Shown here one piece after another: positions 5,129 through 5,198 of a stretch of DNA of 5,198 nt; position 1 is the stretch's first letter, and every line of letters starts with the position of its first letter. The translations under genes and the position numbers were made by a program. Source of the stretch: Treponema sp. (lineage in GTDB: Bacteria > Spirochaetota > Spirochaetia > Treponematales > Breznakiellaceae); NCBI GenBank assembly GCA_031258265.1, contig JAIRNB010000243.1, forward strand, positions 1 to 5,198, given 5' to 3'. The notes under the pieces were generated by a model. The model saw nothing but the letters and a program-made list of their open reading frames with translations, was not told the origin of the DNA and ran no database searches.

Positions 5129-5198
5129 TGGAACCGCATAGCGCCAGCGATTCCCCAGATATTGGGTAATGCGGCCAAGCTTTAGCTTGGCCAGTGCG
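5129..5198 (+). repeat. Direct repeat unit 2 (runs to window end)
   Basis: This segment is identical to 4980-5049 apart from one base. It includes the GGCCAAGCT/AGCTTGGCC palindrome at 5173-5192. The match continues to the last base of the window, so the true repeat is longer and further units may follow. Confidence 0.93.

Larger units (their letters stand above)
4791..5198. other. Intergenic region of hairpins and repeats, no gene seen
   Basis: These 408 bases to the window edge show no credible coding frame or RNA gene. After an AT-rich stretch (4791-4835) comes a run of short GC-rich palindromes, most with 3-base loops, at 4842-4864, 4893-4905, 4912-4926, 4953-4965, 5056-5080 and 5091-5107. 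A direct repeat with 149-base period and an inverted copy of the element upstream of the operon are embedded in it. The whole looks like a cluster of interspersed non-coding repeats. Confidence 0.75.

Noticed and set aside
4842..5198. Hairpin cluster as a CsrA-sequestering RNA
   Set aside because: Such RNAs present GGA in the hairpin loops. The loops here are TGT, TGC, CTT, GAA, TT and TCC, without GGA.
4980..5198. CRISPR array
   Set aside because: The units are 70 bases or more with only two seen, and the spacer is palindromic and related to neighbouring elements rather than unique.

Overview
The window carries a compact flagellar operon of a GC-rich spirochaete, most likely a member of the Treponema group. 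Five genes lie head to tail on the + strand: a FlgN-like export chaperone (428-916), flgK (926-2821), flgL (2825-4072), fliW (4125-4571) and csrA (4575-4790). The flgK-flgL-fliW-csrA order matches, from memory, the arrangement in Treponema pallidum. The long FlgK (631 aa) and FlgL (415 aa) and the FlgL N-terminus also point to spirochaetes. The species cannot be fixed from this window.

Layout: positions 2-145 read as the last 47 codons of an unidentified + strand gene. Positions 146-427 hold no gene; they contain a hairpin-forming repeat (154-215), two further hairpins and a good sigma-28-type flagellar promoter (378-404) just ahead of the operon. The five operon genes are separated by 9, 3, 52 and 3 bases, so they are probably co-transcribed. 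The one wider gap, flgL to fliW, is filled mostly by a 16-base tandem repeat that begins inside the last codons of flgL. Positions 4791-5198 hold no gene and consist of closely packed GC-rich hairpins. They include an inverted copy of the upstream repeat (4934-4995) and a nearly perfect 149-base-period direct repeat that runs off the window end.

How the genes work together: FlgK and FlgL form the junction between hook and flagellar filament, and the FlgN-like protein is expected to escort them to the export gate. CsrA is a post-transcriptional repressor that in other bacteria controls flagellin translation, and FliW is the protein that binds and antagonises it. The operon therefore joins the last structural step before filament growth to the switch governing flagellin synthesis. 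The coding part is conventional. The less ordinary signals are the repeats on both sides of the operon, the duplications starting at the stop-codon ends of flgL and csrA, and an acidic calcium-loop-like motif in FlgK.
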